Origin: an uncultured Anaerovibrio sp.
Lineage (GTDB): Bacteria > Bacillota > Negativicutes > Selenomonadales > Selenomonadaceae
DNA: 26,271 nt
Direction of reading: 5' to 3'
NCBI GenBank assembly: GCA_934203205.1
Contig: CAKPYV010000028.1
Coordinates: 1 to 26,271, forward strand
The position numbers and the translations under genes are program-made. Positions 24,663 to 26,271 of the stretch are shown piece by piece. The notes beneath the pieces are model-generated. The model did no database searches. It was not told the origin of the DNA and saw only the letters and a program-made list of their open reading frames with translations. Every line of letters starts with the position of its first letter. The first letter of the stretch is position 1.

Positions 24663-25886
24663 TTACCTCACCAGACTGTACATCAGGTCCTCATAATTGT
24701 GCAATGCTTTGTTAAGCTCAAAGCGATCCAAAATAGTTTCCCTAGCCTTGCGACCTAATTTGGCTGCCATATCCTTGTCCTCAAGAATTTCCTCAACCCG
24801 ACGGGCAATATGTTTAGGGGAGCGGAATTCTGCCAGCAGACCATTGACACCATCCTCTACAACTTCCATACATGGCGGTGTAGCAGAAGTAACCATAGGC
24901 AGACCAAAGCTCATGGCTTCCAGCATAGACCAAGAAAGAACAAAAGGTCTAGTTAAATATATATGGCAGGAAGATGACTGCAACAGGCTTCTATAGTCGC
25001 CTCGGTTCAGATTGCCGACAAAATGTACTCGTTCCTTATCATAGCCGCCTTTTTCTTCCTCCATAGCCTTGTAAGTGGTGTCTTTCAGCTGAGCACCATA
25101 GCAGATTCTATCACTGCCAGCAATAACTACATGACATTTTGGACGGTGTTGCAGAACAATGCGGATGGCATCCATAAACTGAGGAAAACCACGCATAGCC
25201 TCAAATCCTCTGGATACATAGGAAATAATCTCTGTGCCAGCGGGCAGACTGAAATTAGCTGTTTTCAGTTCACAAGCAGGCTTAATACCCTCTGCTGGCT
25301 GACAGAAATTTGTATCAATGCCCTCATGCTGAATATGCAGCATAGGTTTGTATTTGTTTGGGAACTGATCATACTGCCATTTGGTTGGGGTAATACCCAT
25401 ATCACAGGCCTCTAAGGACAGCAGATGGTGCATATTCTTGGTGCGGATGGACAGCTTGGTATCTGTAGAAGGAATCTCTCCCGGCCAATAATAACTGTCA
25501 GACTTCAAAGAATGGTAATACCACTCAAAATACCCCATAACAGGTGTATCTGGATAAACATCTTTGATGTACATCAGAGAGCCCCAGCCAGCATGGCCAA
25601 TAATTACATCTGGAGTAAAGCCCTTTTTCTGCAGGGACTCCAAAGCTCTCAGAGTCTGCTGTCCCTCCAGCACAGCTTCTGTAGCTGAAAACAAATATGG
25701 ATGGGTATGCTCCTTGTCTACCTCCATAGGCTTCTTGTAGAGAGCCAAATCTACATTGTTCAACATAGTGCCTATAGAATTATCTTTAGCCAAAAAAACT
25801 ACCTTGTTTTCTGGATTAGCTGCCAAATACTGACACAAATAAAAATATTGTCCTGGAAATGATGGATGTACAATAAGTATATTCAT
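24663..25886 (-). CDS. GT4 glycosyltransferase with Glyco_trans_4_3-type N-terminus
   Basis: The protein has 407 residues. MNILIVHPSFPGQYFYLCQYLA is the classic start of the Glyco_trans_4_3 domain. FEWYYHS near 118-124 and HEGIDTNFCQP near 185-195 are conserved in this group. The GT1/GT4 C-terminal domain contains RPFVLSWSMLEAMSFGLPMV, the family's form of the donor-binding region, in which the first glutamate of EX7E is not present. ATG 25886 is preferred to an upstream in-frame start because of GGGGG eight bases before it. It is the first gene of the long leftward operon, with a well-formed promoter about 40 bp upstream. Sugar specificity cannot be told. Confidence 0.85.
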   Translation of the reverse strand: MNILIVHPSFPGQYFYLCQYLAANPENKVVFLAKDNSIGTMLNNVDLALYKKPMEVDKEHTHPYLFSATEAVLEGQQTLRALESLQKKGFTPDVIIGHAGWGSLMYIKDVYPDTPVMGYFEWYYHSLKSDSYYWPGEIPSTDTKLSIRTKNMHHLLSLEACDMGITPTKWQYDQFPNKYKPMLHIQHEGIDTNFCQPAEGIKPACELKTANFSLPAGTEIISYVSRGFEAMRGFPQFMDAIRIVLQHRPKCHVVIAGSDRICYGAQLKDTTYKAMEEEKGGYDKERVHFVGNLNRGDYRSLLQSSSCHIYLTRPFVLSWSMLEAMSFGLPMVTSATPPCMEVVEDGVNGLLAEFRSPKHIARRVEEILEDKDMAAKLGRKARETILDRFELNKALHNYEDLMYSLVR

Positions 25887-25923
25887 AAAAAATTCCCCCT
25901 GCAATTATTTACGCATAATTTTA

Positions 25924-25952
25924 ATTATCTCATTTCAGTGAGGGAAAAGCAA
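25924..25952 (-). promoter_or_regulatory. Promoter of the long leftward polysaccharide operon
   Basis: On the minus strand TTGCTT (25952-25947), a 17-bp spacer and GATAAT (25929-25924) match sigma-70 consensus well (five of six at -10). Transcription would start near 25917 and give a leader of about 30 nt. It can serve the eleven genes from 25886 to 12656, which are close-packed except for the gap before wzm. Confidence 0.6.
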
Positions 25953-25993
25953 CAGAAAAAATTGCATTGAGGATAATTATTCTTGTTTTCCTA

Positions 25994-26017
25994 CCGAGTT
26001 TCTTTAGAAACTCCTAA
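25994..26017. repeat. 24-bp palindrome-containing repeat, copy 2
   Basis: CCGAGTTTCTTTAGAAACTCCTAA is the exact inverse complement of 916-939. Beyond the identical core, TGCA, ATGG and ATTT blocks recur in order for about 35 bp. It lies in the 378-bp gene-free interval 25887-26264, which otherwise holds only the two divergent promoters and a ribosome binding site. Confidence 0.7.
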
Positions 26018-26167
26018 CTGCATATGGCGTGAAATTTTCGGTATCGCGTGACTCATTTTTTCATTATAGTTGACACTCCCCATGCCTAGAGAAAGGGTGA
26101 TATAAGGTGTTTTAGATAAGAAAAGTTGATATACAATAAGAAAAAGTCTTTCATATTGGCCTTTATT

Positions 26168-26206
26168 TTGCTATCTAAGTATATACTAAGTATATTTATA
26201 GTATAT
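26168..26206 (+). promoter_or_regulatory. Promoter overlaid by three 11-bp-spaced AGTATAT heptads
   Basis: TTGCTA (26168-26173), a 17-bp spacer and TATATT (26191-26196) form a promoter reading toward the right edge. AGTATAT occurs exactly at 26178, 26189 and 26200, a period of 11 bp, covering the spacer, the -10 box and the start region. The first copy is part of the palindrome AGTATATACT. The design matches the promoter of the RHH gene at 5805-5841. Confidence 0.6.
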
Positions 26207-26264
26207 GATTATGGCTTTGGAAGCATATCACCGGTAAATTATGATTTATGGGAGGAATTTCCGT

Positions 26265-26271
26265 ATGGCAA
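26265..26271 (+). CDS. Start of an unidentified plus-strand gene, cut by the window edge
   Basis: ATG at 26265 begins a frame reading Met-Ala before the window ends. It has a strong GGGAGG site (26250-26255) nine bases upstream and lies about 65 bp downstream of the heptad-covered promoter. Nothing can be said about the product from sequence. By analogy with omega-controlled promoters it could be a replication, copy-number or maintenance gene. Confidence 0.55.

Noticed and set aside
25961..25985. GATAATTATTC resembling part of a Fur box
   Set aside because: It matches only about half of the consensus and such tracts are expected in AT-rich spacer DNA.
1..26271. CRISPR arrays, tRNA and rRNA genes
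   Set aside because: No regularly spaced direct repeats of CRISPR type and no recognisable tRNA or rRNA sequence were seen on either strand.

Overview
The window looks like a polysaccharide-biosynthesis island from a low-GC bacterium with a Gram-negative envelope, most likely a member of the Negativicutes (Selenomonadaceae-like). The reasons are strong AGGAG-type ribosome binding sites and AT-rich intergenic DNA together with an O-antigen-type ABC exporter, a heptosyltransferase-family (GT9) enzyme and GDP-mannose genes. Taxonomy is inferred from gene content only.

Layout. (1) 1-480: the tnpB end of an IS200/IS605-family element (minus strand), abutting the 3' remnant of a gene it seems to have interrupted (481-825). 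(2) 1045-7230, all minus strand: from upstream to downstream, a serine recombinase, a ParA ATPase, a small ribbon-helix-helix-like protein, a hexapeptide acetyltransferase with an extra C-terminal domain, a GT-C-type membrane glycosyltransferase, a UbiA-family polyprenyl-phosphate phosphoribosyltransferase-like enzyme and a DUF212 (PAP2-like) membrane phosphatase. (3) 7231-7513: a leader with promoter, a degenerate IS605-end relic and a hairpin just before manC. (4) 7514-12617, plus strand: manC, two GT4 glycosyltransferases and manB. (5) 12619-12654: a strong terminator shared by two converging operons. (6) 25886-12656, minus strand: two glycosyltransferases (GT4, GT9), an AlgI-like MBOAT, an SGNH-like partner, two acyltransferase-3 proteins, wzm, wzt with a carbohydrate-binding tail, a coiled-coil FkbM/METTL24-like methyltransferase, a small coiled-coil protein and an 850-residue double-GT4 protein. 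(7) 25887-26271: intergenic DNA with promoters, repeats and the first codons of a new plus-strand gene.

How the genes fit together. ManB and ManC make GDP-mannose. The GT4 enzymes, including a WbdA-like two-domain polymerase, would build a polymannose chain like that of E. coli O8/O9/O9a. No Wzx/Wzy is seen, and Wzm/Wzt would export the finished chain. E. coli WbdD, the kinase/methyltransferase that ends the chain, is absent; the coiled-coil methyltransferase next to wzt is the natural candidate to replace it. Five acyl-transfer genes imply heavy O-acylation. The UbiA/DUF212/GT-C trio resembles systems that make and use polyprenyl-phosphoryl pentofuranose.

The most unusual signal is regulatory. 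Two promoters about 20 kb apart, one in front of the ribbon-helix-helix gene and one at the right end of the window, share the same architecture: TTGCT(T/A)-N17-TATA(C/T)T overlaid with AGTATAT-like heptads repeated every 11 bp. This resembles the omega-type partition/copy-number regulon of plasmid pSM19035 and suggests the island is, or was, plasmid-borne, with an envelope operon lying downstream of a partition-regulated promoter.
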